Of a stretch of 64,000 bases of DNA, positions 48,864-59,557 are shown piece by piece. A program made the translations under genes and the position numbers. The DNA comes from Oxalobacteraceae bacterium AB_14 (GTDB lineage Bacteria > Pseudomonadota > Gammaproteobacteria > Burkholderiales > Burkholderiaceae_D): the NCBI GenBank assembly GCA_000381565.1, contig KB906724.1:2998674-3062673 (forward strand), read 5' to 3'. The stretch's first letter is position 1. Each line of letters starts with the position of its first letter. The notes under the pieces were generated by a model. It saw nothing but the letters and a program-made list of their open reading frames with translations, did no database searches and was not told the DNA's origin.

Positions 48864-50282
48864 TCAGCAGGCCGCGTGGTTGACGGTGATCACATGGATC
48901 GCCAGGCCGCCCAGCGAGGTTTCCTTGTACTTGGCCTGCATGTCGGCGCCGGTCTGGCGCATGGTTTCGATCACCTCGTCGAGGCTGACGAAGTGGGTGC
49001 CGTCGCCCTTCAGCGCCAGCGATGCGGCGGTGATCGCCTTGACCGCGCCCATGCCGTTGCGCTCGATGCAGGGTATCTGCACCAGGCCGCCGATCGGGTC
49101 GCAGGTCATGCCCAGGTGATGTTCGATGCCGATTTCGGCCGCGTTCTCGATCTGGGCGTTGCTGCCGCCCAGCGCCGCCACCAGCCCGGCCGCCGCCATC
49201 GCGCAGGCCACGCCCACTTCGCCCTGGCAGCCGATCTCCGCGCCGGAGATCGACGCGTTGCGCTTGCACAGCATGCCGATCGCCGCCGCCGTCAGCATGA
49301 AGTTGCGGATGCCGGTGACCGGGTCGCTCGGCTTGCAGTCTTCCGCGTAGTAGCGCAGCACAGCGGGGATGATGCCGGCGGCGCCGTTGGTCGGCGCCGT
49401 GACGACACGGCCACCGGCGGCGTTTTCCTCGTTGACCGCCATCGCGTACAGGCTGACCTGGTGCAGCGCGTCGTGCGGCAGGTCGTTGGCGCGGTTGTCG
49501 GAAGCCTTGGCGTCGCTGGCCTGCTTCCACAGGTTGGCGGCGCGGCGCTTGACGTTCAAGCCGCCCGGCAGCTGGCCGCCCGTCTCCAGGCCATGCGCGA
49601 TGCAGTCGCGCATGACGTGCCAGATCTTGTCGATGCCGGCGTTCAATTCCTCGTCCGTGCGTTTGATGTTTTCGTTGGTGCGCAGCATCTGCGGGATGGT
49701 CAGGCCGGTGCGTTCGCCATGGGCCAGCAGCTGGTCCATGGTGTCGAAGGCGAATGGAATTTCGGCGGCGGGCGCGCTGCCCACCGTCGGCGCGGCCTGG
49801 TGGGCCGCGACGGCGGACCGTTCCCCCTCCTCCTTAATGAAGCCGCCGCCCACCGAGTAGTACACCTTGCTGAAGGTGCCGCCGTCGGCGCGGGTCAGCG
49901 TGAAACGCATGCCGTTCGGGTGCTCGGCCAGCGATTCGGCCATGTGGAAGATCAAGTTTGTGCCGCGCTTGAACGGCACCGTGTGGTTGCCCAACAACGA
50001 AAGTTCGCCCGCCTCTTCCGCCTGCGCCAGTTGCGAGTCGACGCCGGCCGGCACCACGTCCTGCGGGGTTTCGCCCATCAGGCCCAGGATCACCGCCTTG
50101 TCGGTGGCGTGGCCGATGCCGGTCAGCGCCAGCGAACCATACAGCTCGGCCTTCACGCCGGTGACGTCGTCCAGCGGAGCGCTATCGAGCAGAAAACGGC
50201 GGGCCGCCACCATCGGTCCCACGGTGTGGGAACTCGACGGCCCGATGCCGATTTTAAACAGGTCGAATACGCTCATGTCCAT
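48864..50282 (-). CDS. sdaA: L-serine ammonia-lyase (serine dehydratase), iron-sulfur type
   Basis: The 472-residue protein is a single-chain L-serine dehydratase. It has the N-terminal signature [16 protein letters not shown] and the cluster-binding cysteines in [14 protein letters not shown] and [18 protein letters not shown]. It converts serine to pyruvate and ammonia. The start MDMSVFDLF at 50282 has a GAGAG upstream; Met 50276 is possible. It is the last gene of the kbl-tdh-sdaA unit, 33 bp after tdh, which links serine deamination to threonine breakdown through glycine. Confidence 0.95.
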   Translation of the reverse strand: MDMSVFDLFKIGIGPSSSHTVGPMVAARRFLLDSAPLDDVTGVKAELYGSLALTGIGHATDKAVILGLMGETPQDVVPAGVDSQLAQAEEAGELSLLGNHTVPFKRGTNLIFHMAESLAEHPNGMRFTLTRADGGTFSKVYYSVGGGFIKEEGERSAVAAHQAAPTVGSAPAAEIPFAFDTMDQLLAHGERTGLTIPQMLRTNENIKRTDEELNAGIDKIWHVMRDCIAHGLETGGQLPGGLNVKRRAANLWKQASDAKASDNRANDLPHDALHQVSLYAMAVNEENAAGGRVVTAPTNGAAGIIPAVLRYYAEDCKPSDPVTGIRNFMLTAAAIGMLCKRNASISGAEIGCQGEVGVACAMAAAGLVAALGGSNAQIENAAEIGIEHHLGMTCDPIGGLVQIPCIERNGMGAVKAITAASLALKGDGTHFVSLDEVIETMRQTGADMQAKYKETSLGGLAIHVITVNHAAC

Positions 50283-50315
50283 CAGTTGTCTCTCTCTTTT
50301 TGTAGTGTGTTTGAA

Positions 50316-51287
50316 TTACGCGGCTTTGCCCAGGTGGACGTCGACGTTGGCCAGCATGTCGGCGACCATCTGGTCGATGCCGATGCGGGCTTTCCAGCCC
50401 CAGTCGGCGGTGGCGGTGGCGTCGTCCAGGCTTTGCGGCCAGGTGTCGGCGATGGCCTGGCGGCTGTCAGGCTTATAGCCGATCTTGAAGTCCGGCAGCG
50501 CACGGGTGATCGCCGTCGCCAGCTGCTCCGGGTTGAACGACACGCCGGCCACGTTGTAGGCCGAACGCACCTTCACCTGTTCGGCCGGCGCGTCCATCAG
50601 TTCGATGGTGGCGCGGATCGCATCGGGCATGTAGATCATCGGCAGCGTGGTCTGCGGGCCGAGGAAGCATTCATAGCGCTCGCCGCGCAGCGCCGAGTGG
50701 AAGATGGCGATCGCATAGTCGGTGGTGCCGCCGCCCGGTGGCGACTTGAAGCTGATGATGCCTGGGTAGCGGATCGAGCGCACATCGACGCCGTATTTGA
50801 TGAAGTAGTACTCGCACAGGCGCTCGCCGGCCAGCTTGCTGATGCCGTAGATCGTGGTCGGGTCCATCACCGTGGTCTGCGGCGTGTTGACGGCCGGGGT
50901 GTTCGGGCCGAAGGCGGCGATCGACGAAGGCCAGAAGATCCGCAGCGGCTTGCCGATGGCGCCGCGTTCGCGCGCCACTTCCAGGATGTTCAGCAGGCCG
51001 TCCATGTTCAGCGTCCAGGCTTTCAGCGGCGCCGCTTCGCCGGTGGCCGACAGCATCGCCGCCAGCTGGTAGACCTGGGTGATGCCCTCGTCGGTGACCA
51101 GCGCCGCCAGCGCGACCTTGTCCAGCACGTTGAGCGTGGTGTAGCGCGCCGCGTTGTAAAGATTGGTCGGGCTGATGTCGGCGGCGATGACGTTCTGCGC
51201 GCCGTGCTGGGCGGCCAGTGCCTCCACCAGCTCGCTGCCGATCTGACCGTTGGCGCCGATGACGAGGATGCGTTCTTGCGTGTTCAT
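50316..51287 (-). CDS. NAD-dependent L-threonine 3-dehydrogenase, epimerase-like (SDR) type
   Basis: The 323-residue protein has the extended-SDR motifs: VIGANGQIGSELVEAL near residue 8, and the catalytic YGISKLAGE. The text SATGEAAPLKAWTLNMDGLLN and PGIISFKSPPGGGTTDYA is typical of the epimerase-like threonine dehydrogenases, which oxidise threonine to 2-amino-3-ketobutyrate. It is unrelated to the zinc MDR-type Tdh of E. coli. Start 51287 has AGGA eight bases upstream; an ATG at 51311 lies in the same frame. It follows kbl by 27 bp, exactly the pathway partner, which strongly supports the function. Confidence 0.93.
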   Translation of the reverse strand: MNTQERILVIGANGQIGSELVEALAAQHGAQNVIAADISPTNLYNAARYTTLNVLDKVALAALVTDEGITQVYQLAAMLSATGEAAPLKAWTLNMDGLLNILEVARERGAIGKPLRIFWPSSIAAFGPNTPAVNTPQTTVMDPTTIYGISKLAGERLCEYYFIKYGVDVRSIRYPGIISFKSPPGGGTTDYAIAIFHSALRGERYECFLGPQTTLPMIYMPDAIRATIELMDAPAEQVKVRSAYNVAGVSFNPEQLATAITRALPDFKIGYKPDSRQAIADTWPQSLDDATATADWGWKARIGIDQMVADMLANVDVHLGKAA

Positions 51288-51314
51288 ATTATTGTTCCTG
51301 ACGATATTCATGTT

Positions 51315-52520
51315 TTAGTTCTTCAGCAGGCCGAGCTCGCGGCCTGCCTGTTCGAATGCTTTGAGCACGGTTTCCAGCTGTTCGCGGGTGTGGGCCGCGG
51401 ACAGTTGGACGCGCACGCGGGCCTGGCCCATCGGGACCACCGGGTAGAAGAAGCCGCTGAGCAGAACGCCCAGCTCATACATTCGCGCCGCGAATTTCTG
51501 CGCGACGGGCGCGTCGAACAACATGACAGGAACTACAGGGTGCGTACCCGGCTTGATGGTGAAGCCGATACGTTCGATCTCCTTGCGGAAGAAGGCGGTG
51601 TTTTCGTGCAGGCGGTCGCGCAGCTCGGTCGATTCCGACAGCTTTTGCAGCACGGCCAGCGAGGCGCCGGCGATCGATGGCGCCAGCGTGTTCGAGAACA
51701 GGTAAGGACGCGATTTCTGGCGCAGCATGTCGATCACTTCCTTGCGCGCCGAGGTGAAGCCGCCCATCGCGCCGCCCAGGGCCTTGCCCAGGGTGCCGGT
51801 GATGATGTCCACACGGCCCATGACGTTGTGGTGCTCGTGGGTGCCGCGGCCGGTCGCGCCCATGAAGCCGGAGGCGTGGCATTCGTCGATCATCACCAGC
51901 GCGCCGTATTGGTCGGCCAGGTCGCAGATCTTGTCCAGCTGGGCGATGGTGCCGTCCATCGAGAACACGCCGTCGGTGACGATCACTTTATGGCGCTTGC
52001 CGGCCGCCGCTTGCAGCTGCACTTCCAGGTCGGCCATGTCGTTGTGGGCGTAGCGGAAGCGCGCCGCCTTGCACAGGCGGATGCCGTCGATGATGGAGGC
52101 GTGGTTCAGCGCGTCCGAGATGATGGCGTCGTTTTCGTCGAACAGCGGCTCGAACACGCCGCCGTTGGCGTCGAAGGCGGCGGCGTACAGGATCGTGTCC
52201 TCGGTGCCCAGGAACTTGGAGATCGCCTGCTCCAGCTGCTTGTGCACGGTCTGGGTGCCGCAGATGAAACGTACCGACGACAGGCCGTAACCATATTTCT
52301 CGGTCGCCTCGATGGCGGCCTGCGCCACCCATTCCTGGCCGGACAGGCCCAGGTAGTTGTTGGCGCACATATTGATCAGCATTCGACCATCTTCGCTCGT
52401 CACTTCCGCGCCCTGGCGCGAAGCCAGCACGCGCTCTGGCTTGTAGAGGCCCTGCTCGCGCAATTGGTCGAGGTTCTGTTGCAGGCCGCTGAAGAAGGTG
52501 GTTTTAGCTGGAATGGTCAT
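51315..52520 (-). CDS. kbl: Glycine C-acetyltransferase (2-amino-3-ketobutyrate CoA ligase)
   Basis: The 401-residue PLP enzyme of the alpha-oxoamine synthase family cleaves 2-amino-3-ketobutyrate with CoA to glycine and acetyl-CoA. The PLP lysine is in TGTLGKALGGAMGG, and IDECHASGFMG holds the cofactor Asp and His. Start ATG 52520 (MTIPAKTTFF) has AGGA six bases upstream; the frame runs open to 52550. It leads the kbl-tdh-sdaA operon. The XRE-cupin regulator is divergent, with a palindromic site in the gap. Confidence 0.96.
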   Translation of the reverse strand: MTIPAKTTFFSGLQQNLDQLREQGLYKPERVLASRQGAEVTSEDGRMLINMCANNYLGLSGQEWVAQAAIEATEKYGYGLSSVRFICGTQTVHKQLEQAISKFLGTEDTILYAAAFDANGGVFEPLFDENDAIISDALNHASIIDGIRLCKAARFRYAHNDMADLEVQLQAAAGKRHKVIVTDGVFSMDGTIAQLDKICDLADQYGALVMIDECHASGFMGATGRGTHEHHNVMGRVDIITGTLGKALGGAMGGFTSARKEVIDMLRQKSRPYLFSNTLAPSIAGASLAVLQKLSESTELRDRLHENTAFFRKEIERIGFTIKPGTHPVVPVMLFDAPVAQKFAARMYELGVLLSGFFYPVVPMGQARVRVQLSAAHTREQLETVLKAFEQAGRELGLLKN

Positions 52521-52594
52521 GATGGGTCCTTGTGTGTGGTACGATTTCACCGCAATTACACTGCCTTATGCGAAATCCGTTATGTCGAACTCAA

Positions 52595-52610
52595 ATTCAA
52601 TATATCGAAT
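52595..52610. promoter_or_regulatory. Palindromic operator candidate between kbl and the XRE-cupin regulator
   Basis: ATTCAATATATCGAAT is a 16-bp palindrome with one mismatched pair. A related half-site, GTCGAA, lies just before it (52584-52589). The 171-bp divergent gap is the natural place for the regulator to bind. Confidence 0.5.
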
Positions 52611-52691
52611 TTTACAGAACACCAGTGCGCCACGCAAGCCGTGCGCGCGCAGCGATTCACTTGAAATTTAGCCCATCTGCCGAATAAAACA

Positions 52692-53267
52692 ATGAAAACA
52701 CCCGTTTCGACGAATGCACCTCCAGAAGTCGGCGCCGCCCTCCAGCGGCTGCGCCTGGCCCGTGGCCTGACACTGGAGGATCTGTCGCGCATCGCCGGCG
52801 TCTCCAAATCAATGCTGTCCCAAATTGAACGTGAGAAGGCGAATCCGACCATCGCCATCACCTGGCGGCTGGCCAATGCGCTGGGCGTGCAGATCGGCGA
52901 ATTGCTGGCGACGGCGGAGCGGCAGACGGAGACCGTCCGCGTGATCGAGGCGCACGAGATCCCCACCCTGCCCGGCCATCACGCCGGATATGTGCTGCGC
53001 ATCCTGGGTCCGCTGGAACTGGCCAGCAAATATGAGTGGTATGAACTGACGCTGGCGCCGGGTGGCGAGCTGGCTTCGCAAGGACACGATCCCGGCGCGC
53101 AGGAGCACCTGACACTGCTGCACGGGACAGTGGAAGTGGAGGTCGGACCGGACAAAAAGAAGATGAAGCTGGGCAGCACGGCGCGCTACCCAGGGGACCA
53201 GCAGCACATCATCCGCAACGTCGGCAAGACCGAGGCGAAGGCGCTGCTGGTGGTGATACACCGTTAA
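52692..53267 (+). CDS. XRE-family transcriptional regulator with C-terminal cupin sensor
   Basis: The 191-residue protein has an N-terminal helix-turn-helix (LEDLSRIAGVSKSMLSQIER, about residues 32-51) and a C-terminal cupin domain (about 115-188) with the HxH-like ligand-binding barrel (QEHLTLLHGTVEVEVG, then GDQQHIIRN). This type often represses or activates amino-acid catabolic genes in response to a small ligand. It is divergent from kbl, so control of the threonine operon is a fair inference. It converges with amt. Confidence 0.9.
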   Translation: MKTPVSTNAPPEVGAALQRLRLARGLTLEDLSRIAGVSKSMLSQIEREKANPTIAITWRLANALGVQIGELLATAERQTETVRVIEAHEIPTLPGHHAGYVLRILGPLELASKYEWYELTLAPGGELASQGHDPGAQEHLTLLHGTVEVEVGPDKKKMKLGSTARYPGDQQHIIRNVGKTEAKALLVVIHR

Positions 53268-53270
53268 TTG

Positions 53271-54473
53271 CTACCAGTTCGATTCACGCTCCGGCGTGGA
53301 GCTGATGCGGTGGATAGCCAGGTCGGCGCCCTGGAACTCCTCTTCCGGGTCCAGGCGCAGGCCCAGCGTGGCCCTCAGCACGCCGTAGATGGCGAAACCG
53401 CCCGCCAGCGCGATCGCCACGCCCAGCAAGGTGCCACCCAGCTGTGCGGCGAACGACACGCCGCCGATGCCGCCCAGCGCCTTCTGGCCGAAGATGCCCG
53501 CCGCGATGCCGCCCCAGGCGCCGCACAGGCCGTGCAGCGGCCACACACCCAGCACGTCGTCGATCTTCCATTTGTTCTGCGCCAGGGTGAACATCCAGAC
53601 AAACACGGCGCCCGCGATGCAGCCGGTCGCCAGCGCGCCCAGTGGGTGCATCAGGTCGGAGCCGGCGCAGACGGCCACCAGGCCGGCCAATGGGCCGTTG
53701 TAGGCGAAGCCGGGATCGTTCTTCCCCATCAGCAGCGCGACCAGCGTGCCGCCGACCATGGCCATCAGCGAGTTGACGGCGACCAGGCCGTTCATCTTGT
53801 CGAGCGCCTGCGCGCTCATGACGTTGAAGCCGAACCAGCCCACCGTCAAGATCCACGCGCCCAGCGCCAGGAAGGGAATCGACGACGGCGGATGGGCTGC
53901 GATGGCGCCGTTCTTCATGTAGCGTCCACGGCGCGCGCCCAGCAGCAGCACCGCCGGCAGCGCGATCCAGCCGCCGACCGCATGCACCACCACCGAACCG
54001 GCGAAGTCATGGAACTCGGCGCCAAATGCGGACGCCAGCCACTCCTGCACGCCAAAGCGGTGGTTCCAGACGATCCCCTCGAAGAACGGGTACACCAGGC
54101 CAACCAGCAGCGCGGTGGCGATCAATTGCGGATGGAAGCGCGCCCGTTCGGCGATGCCGCCCGAGATGATCGCCGGGATGGCGGCGGCAAAGGTCAGCAG
54201 GAAGAAGAATTTGACCAGCTCATAGCCGTTCTTGGCGGCCAGCACCTCGGCCGAGGCGAAGAAATTGACGCCGTAGGCGATGCTGTAGCCGACGAAAAAG
54301 TAGGCGATCGTCGACACCGCGAAATCCACCAGGATCTTGACCAGCGCGTTGACCTGGTTTTTCTTGCGCACCGTGCCCAGCTCCAGGAACGCGAAGCCGG
54401 CATGCATGGCCAAAATCATGATGGCGCCAAGCAATATGAACAATGCATCGGCGCCGTCTTTGTATCCACCCAT
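53271..54473 (-). CDS. amt: Ammonium transporter (Amt family)
   Basis: The 400-residue protein has about eleven membrane helices and the Amt landmarks: MHAGFAFLELGTVRKKNQVN, the first pore histidine in FHDFAGSVVVHAVGGW, and the second in DVLGVWPLHGLCGAWGGIA. It conducts ammonium into the cell. The start is ATG 54473 (MGGYKDGADALF) with GGAG about nine bases upstream; the frame stays open to 54509. No signal peptide is evident in this start. No glnK gene is adjacent, unlike in many genomes. The upstream sequence has a sigma-54-type promoter, as expected for nitrogen control. Confidence 0.95.
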   Translation of the reverse strand: MGGYKDGADALFILLGAIMILAMHAGFAFLELGTVRKKNQVNALVKILVDFAVSTIAYFFVGYSIAYGVNFFASAEVLAAKNGYELVKFFFLLTFAAAIPAIISGGIAERARFHPQLIATALLVGLVYPFFEGIVWNHRFGVQEWLASAFGAEFHDFAGSVVVHAVGGWIALPAVLLLGARRGRYMKNGAIAAHPPSSIPFLALGAWILTVGWFGFNVMSAQALDKMNGLVAVNSLMAMVGGTLVALLMGKNDPGFAYNGPLAGLVAVCAGSDLMHPLGALATGCIAGAVFVWMFTLAQNKWKIDDVLGVWPLHGLCGAWGGIAAGIFGQKALGGIGGVSFAAQLGGTLLGVAIALAGGFAIYGVLRATLGLRLDPEEEFQGADLAIHRISSTPERESNW

Positions 54474-54522
54474 CAAAAATTCTCCCCAAAATAATGCAAA
54501 AATTGACAACGAGCACTGATAA

Positions 54523-54540
54523 AAGCAAGTTTCGTTCCAA
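54523..54540 (-). promoter_or_regulatory. Sigma-54-type promoter of amt
   Basis: The minus strand reads TTGGAACG-AAAC-TTGCT, matching the -24/-12 consensus except for one base (GGAAC for GGCAC). GG and GC are exactly 10 bases apart. The predicted start gives a leader of about 40 bases to the amt ATG. Confidence 0.75.
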
Positions 54541-54585
54541 TTTGGTGCAAATTTTAAGTGCTTGATTTGAAGGTGTTTTTATTTT

Positions 54586-54646
54586 GTGCATGAACATGCA
54601 CCAAGCCCGTGCGCACCGAAATAAGGCGTCATTTTGGTGCGCACGG
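54586..54646. promoter_or_regulatory. Two dyads upstream of amt, possible enhancer sites
   Basis: GTGCATG-AA-CATGCAC is a perfect dyad at 54586-54601. CCGTGCGCACC and GGTGCGCACGG form an 11-bp inverted repeat with an 18-base spacer further up (about 54608-54646). GCACC/GGTGC arms resemble NtrC half-sites, but spacing differs from the usual. The outer dyad also lies just past the metalloprotease stop and has no T run, so it is a weak terminator candidate. Confidence 0.45.
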
Positions 54647-54654
54647 CTTGGGGC

Positions 54655-57162
54655 TCAGATCGGCGCGCCCGGCGGAATGGCCGGCATGGCGCGCAGTTTG
54701 ACGCTGCGCGGATCGGCCAGGTAGGCGGCAATCAGTCCGGCCGCCTGCTTGCGGCTGTCGGCGGTGACGCCCTTGCCCGGGTTCTTTCGCAGCCATAGCG
54801 CCAGCTCGCGAACGGACTGGCGCACTTCCGCGTCCACCTGCGGGTGCAGCTTGCCGCCATCGAGCAGGTCCAAGGTGGCGTCGATCACCACCCAGTTGGC
54901 GGCCAGCTGCACCGCCTCGCCGCCGGCCACGGAGGCCGGCACCGGCTCGCGCTTCCAGGTTTTTTGCAACAGCAGCGACAGCAATTCCTGCACGCCCGGC
55001 TGCTGCGCATCGCGCGCGTGCTGCCAGGCGACGCGGTTGATGCGGGCCGGCTCGAGCAGGAAGCCGGCCGTCTGCGCGGCGCCCGCCTCGGCGATCGAAA
55101 AGGCGTCGAACACGGTGTCCATGCGGGTGGCGAAGTACTCGCGGCTGCGTTCATGGCCCATCGCCGGCGGCGTCAGGATATCGAGCACGCCGGCCGGCAG
55201 CGCCAGGTATTCGGCGCGCAGGCTGTCCGCCAGGCGGTTCAGGGCCTGGCGCTGCACGGCGGCCGGCGTGGCCTTGATGCCGGCCCTGGCCAGGCCGGCC
55301 TTGACGTCGCCGCTGCTGGCGTAATCGAAATCGCCGCCGCCAATCAGGCGCGCCAGCGCTTCGCCTTGATAGCGTTGCAGCAGGTAGACCGGCACCAGCC
55401 GCGCTTCCAGCTCGCCGATCTGGCGGGCGTCGGGCAGCACGTCGACCGAGAAGGTTTGCAGCGCGCGCTGGCGCACTGCGCCCAGCTGGTCCCAGGTCTT
55501 GAGCGAGTCCGGTCCGAAGTCCCACAGCAGGCCGTCGGGGTGGCTGGAGCCGGGCGAGCGGTCGTCCTGGTCGCTGGAGTACAGCATGCCGGCCGCGCGG
55601 GCCTCGGCGCGCAGCTTGGCCAGAGCGGCCTGCTCTTGCGCGCCGCTGCCGAAATCGCCGTAGATGTACTTGACGATGTAGTCGTCCCACGGGCCGACGC
55701 CAACGCCGTAGGCATCGGCGATATCGACGTTGCCCTTGGCGTCCAGCTTGAGGATGGGGTGCGGATAATCCATCACCGAGCCATTGCCCCTGCGGCTGGC
55801 CGCGAAGTTGTGCGCGAAACCCAGCGTGTGGCCGACCTCGTGTGCGGCCAGCTGGCGCAGGCGCGCCAGCGCCATCGCCTCGGCCAGTTTCTGCTTGTCG
55901 GCCGGGGCGTTCCTGCCATATGGCGCGAGCAGGCTTTCGGCGATCAGGATGTCCTGGCGCACGCGCTGCGAGCCTAGCGTGACAGCGCCGCGGATTATCT
56001 CGCCGGTGCGGGGATCGGCCAGCGCGTTTCCGTAGGACCAGCCGCGCGTGGCGCGGTGCACCCAGTGGATCACGTTGTAGCGGATGTCCATCGCATCCAC
56101 GCCTTCGGGCAGCAGCTCGACGCGGTAGGCGTCCTTGAAGCCGGCCTTCTCGAAGGCGCTGGCCCACCATGAAGCGCCGGCGATCAGCGCCGAGCGCACC
56201 GGCTCCGGCGCGCCACGGTCGACGTAGTAGACGATGGGCTTCTTGACGGTGCTGACCGCAGCGGAGGGATCGGTTTTCTCAAGCCGGTGGCGCACCTGCC
56301 AGTGCACGTCGACGCTGCTGGCGAGCGGCGTGGCGAAATCGTAGTAGTTGACATCGAAGCCGCCGGAATATGGATGATAGCTGCGCGGTCGCCAGCCCGC
56401 CGCAGGCAGGCGCACCATGCTGATGCGCTGGCGCAGCGACAGGCTGCTGGCGTTGGCCGCAACCTGGCGCACATACTCCGCTTGTCCCGGACCGGCGAAA
56501 GTCAGCAGCGCTTCCAGTTCGACGTTGTCCGGGAAGGCTTTGGCCTGCTCCGCCAGCACCGCGCTGCGCGCCGCATCGATCTGGTACGCGCCCTGCTTGG
56601 TGGCGGCCAGCCGCGCGCCGACGCCGTGCCGGTCCGCCAGCAGGAAACTGGAGAAGTCGATCAGATGGCGTTCGCCTTCGCTGGCGAGGATTTCGCCGGA
56701 CCACAGCACGCCGCTGGCGAACGATTCGGCAACGGCGGCGCGTTCATCCTTGTCCGCCGAGGCGGCGATGAAATTGGTATTTTGCTGCACGAGGAACAGA
56801 CGTGCGCCGTGCTTTTCAAAATGCACCATGCGCATCTGGCCCGGCTGGCCGCGATCGAGGCCGACATCGTTCGAGCCCAGCGCATAGGGCAAGGAGCTCA
56901 ACAGCAGAAAGGGCTGCTCCAGCGCCGATACGGACAGCAGCACCCTGCCCTTGTCCGTATCGCGCCACAGGTCGATGAAGCCCGGCTGCGATTGCAGGCC
57001 GCGCGTGACATCGGCGATTTTCTTGGCCGACGACGCGGGCGCGCCTTCGGTAGCTGCCGCCAGCGCCGCCGCCATCGGCGCCACGCCCAGCATCAGGATG
57101 GCGCACAGCAGGCCATCTCGAATTACCGCCAATGCGTCATTCCGGCGCAGGCGGGTATCCAT
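54655..57162 (-). CDS. Secreted zinc-dependent metalloprotease (DUF5117/DUF4953-like)
   Basis: The protein (835 residues from this start) carries the metzincin zinc motif HEVGHTLGFAHNF, with three His ligands, and the flanking text YGNALADPRTGEI and RQLAAHEVGH of the large bacterial zinc-dependent peptidases with DUF5117 and DUF5118 regions. An N-terminal signal (GLLCAILMLGVAPMAAALA) directs it to the periplasm or outside. The frame runs open to 57231, but that upstream part is the translation of a dispersed repeat, so I chose Met at 57162; 57171 is also possible. It is 65 bp from the prolyl oligopeptidase gene upstream. Confidence 0.88.
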   Translation of the reverse strand: MDTRLRRNDALAVIRDGLLCAILMLGVAPMAAALAAATEGAPASSAKKIADVTRGLQSQPGFIDLWRDTDKGRVLLSVSALEQPFLLLSSLPYALGSNDVGLDRGQPGQMRMVHFEKHGARLFLVQQNTNFIAASADKDERAAVAESFASGVLWSGEILASEGERHLIDFSSFLLADRHGVGARLAATKQGAYQIDAARSAVLAEQAKAFPDNVELEALLTFAGPGQAEYVRQVAANASSLSLRQRISMVRLPAAGWRPRSYHPYSGGFDVNYYDFATPLASSVDVHWQVRHRLEKTDPSAAVSTVKKPIVYYVDRGAPEPVRSALIAGASWWASAFEKAGFKDAYRVELLPEGVDAMDIRYNVIHWVHRATRGWSYGNALADPRTGEIIRGAVTLGSQRVRQDILIAESLLAPYGRNAPADKQKLAEAMALARLRQLAAHEVGHTLGFAHNFAASRRGNGSVMDYPHPILKLDAKGNVDIADAYGVGVGPWDDYIVKYIYGDFGSGAQEQAALAKLRAEARAAGMLYSSDQDDRSPGSSHPDGLLWDFGPDSLKTWDQLGAVRQRALQTFSVDVLPDARQIGELEARLVPVYLLQRYQGEALARLIGGGDFDYASSGDVKAGLARAGIKATPAAVQRQALNRLADSLRAEYLALPAGVLDILTPPAMGHERSREYFATRMDTVFDAFSIAEAGAAQTAGFLLEPARINRVAWQHARDAQQPGVQELLSLLLQKTWKREPVPASVAGGEAVQLAANWVVIDATLDLLDGGKLHPQVDAEVRQSVRELALWLRKNPGKGVTADSRKQAAGLIAAYLADPRSVKLRAMPAIPPGAPI

Positions 57163-57214
57163 AAGTCCCATGGTCAGTGCCGCAGCATGGATTCCCGCCT
57201 GCGCGGGAATGACG
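57135..57214. repeat. Dispersed palindromic repeat overlapping the metalloprotease start
   Basis: Left arm CGTCATTCCGGCGCAGGCGG and right arm CCGCCTGCGCGGGAATGACG face each other across about 40 bp, with ATCCATA/CATGGATT inner flanks. It matches the copy at 42863-42942. It lies between the prolyl oligopeptidase stop and the metalloprotease coding region and includes its likely start codon. Confidence 0.85.
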
Positions 57215-57227
57215 GTGCGCGCGGCCC

Positions 57228-59399
<2,172 letters not shown>

Positions 59400-59557
59400 G
59401 CGAAAGTCCATAAGATCGAAGAATATTCGGGAGCGGCGGTCCGGGCTACGGTACCGCCGGGGGCTCTATGACACCAGCAACCACCACGCGTCACGCGGTC
59501 GATCATAGCTTGCTTTGTGACAAATAAGCAATGATAGGAAAGCGATATCGGCATGTT

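Noticed and set aside
48876..52664. Long open frame (1262 codons) antisense to sdaA, tdh and kbl
   Set aside because: It covers three recognised genes on the other strand and has shadow-type composition without any motif.
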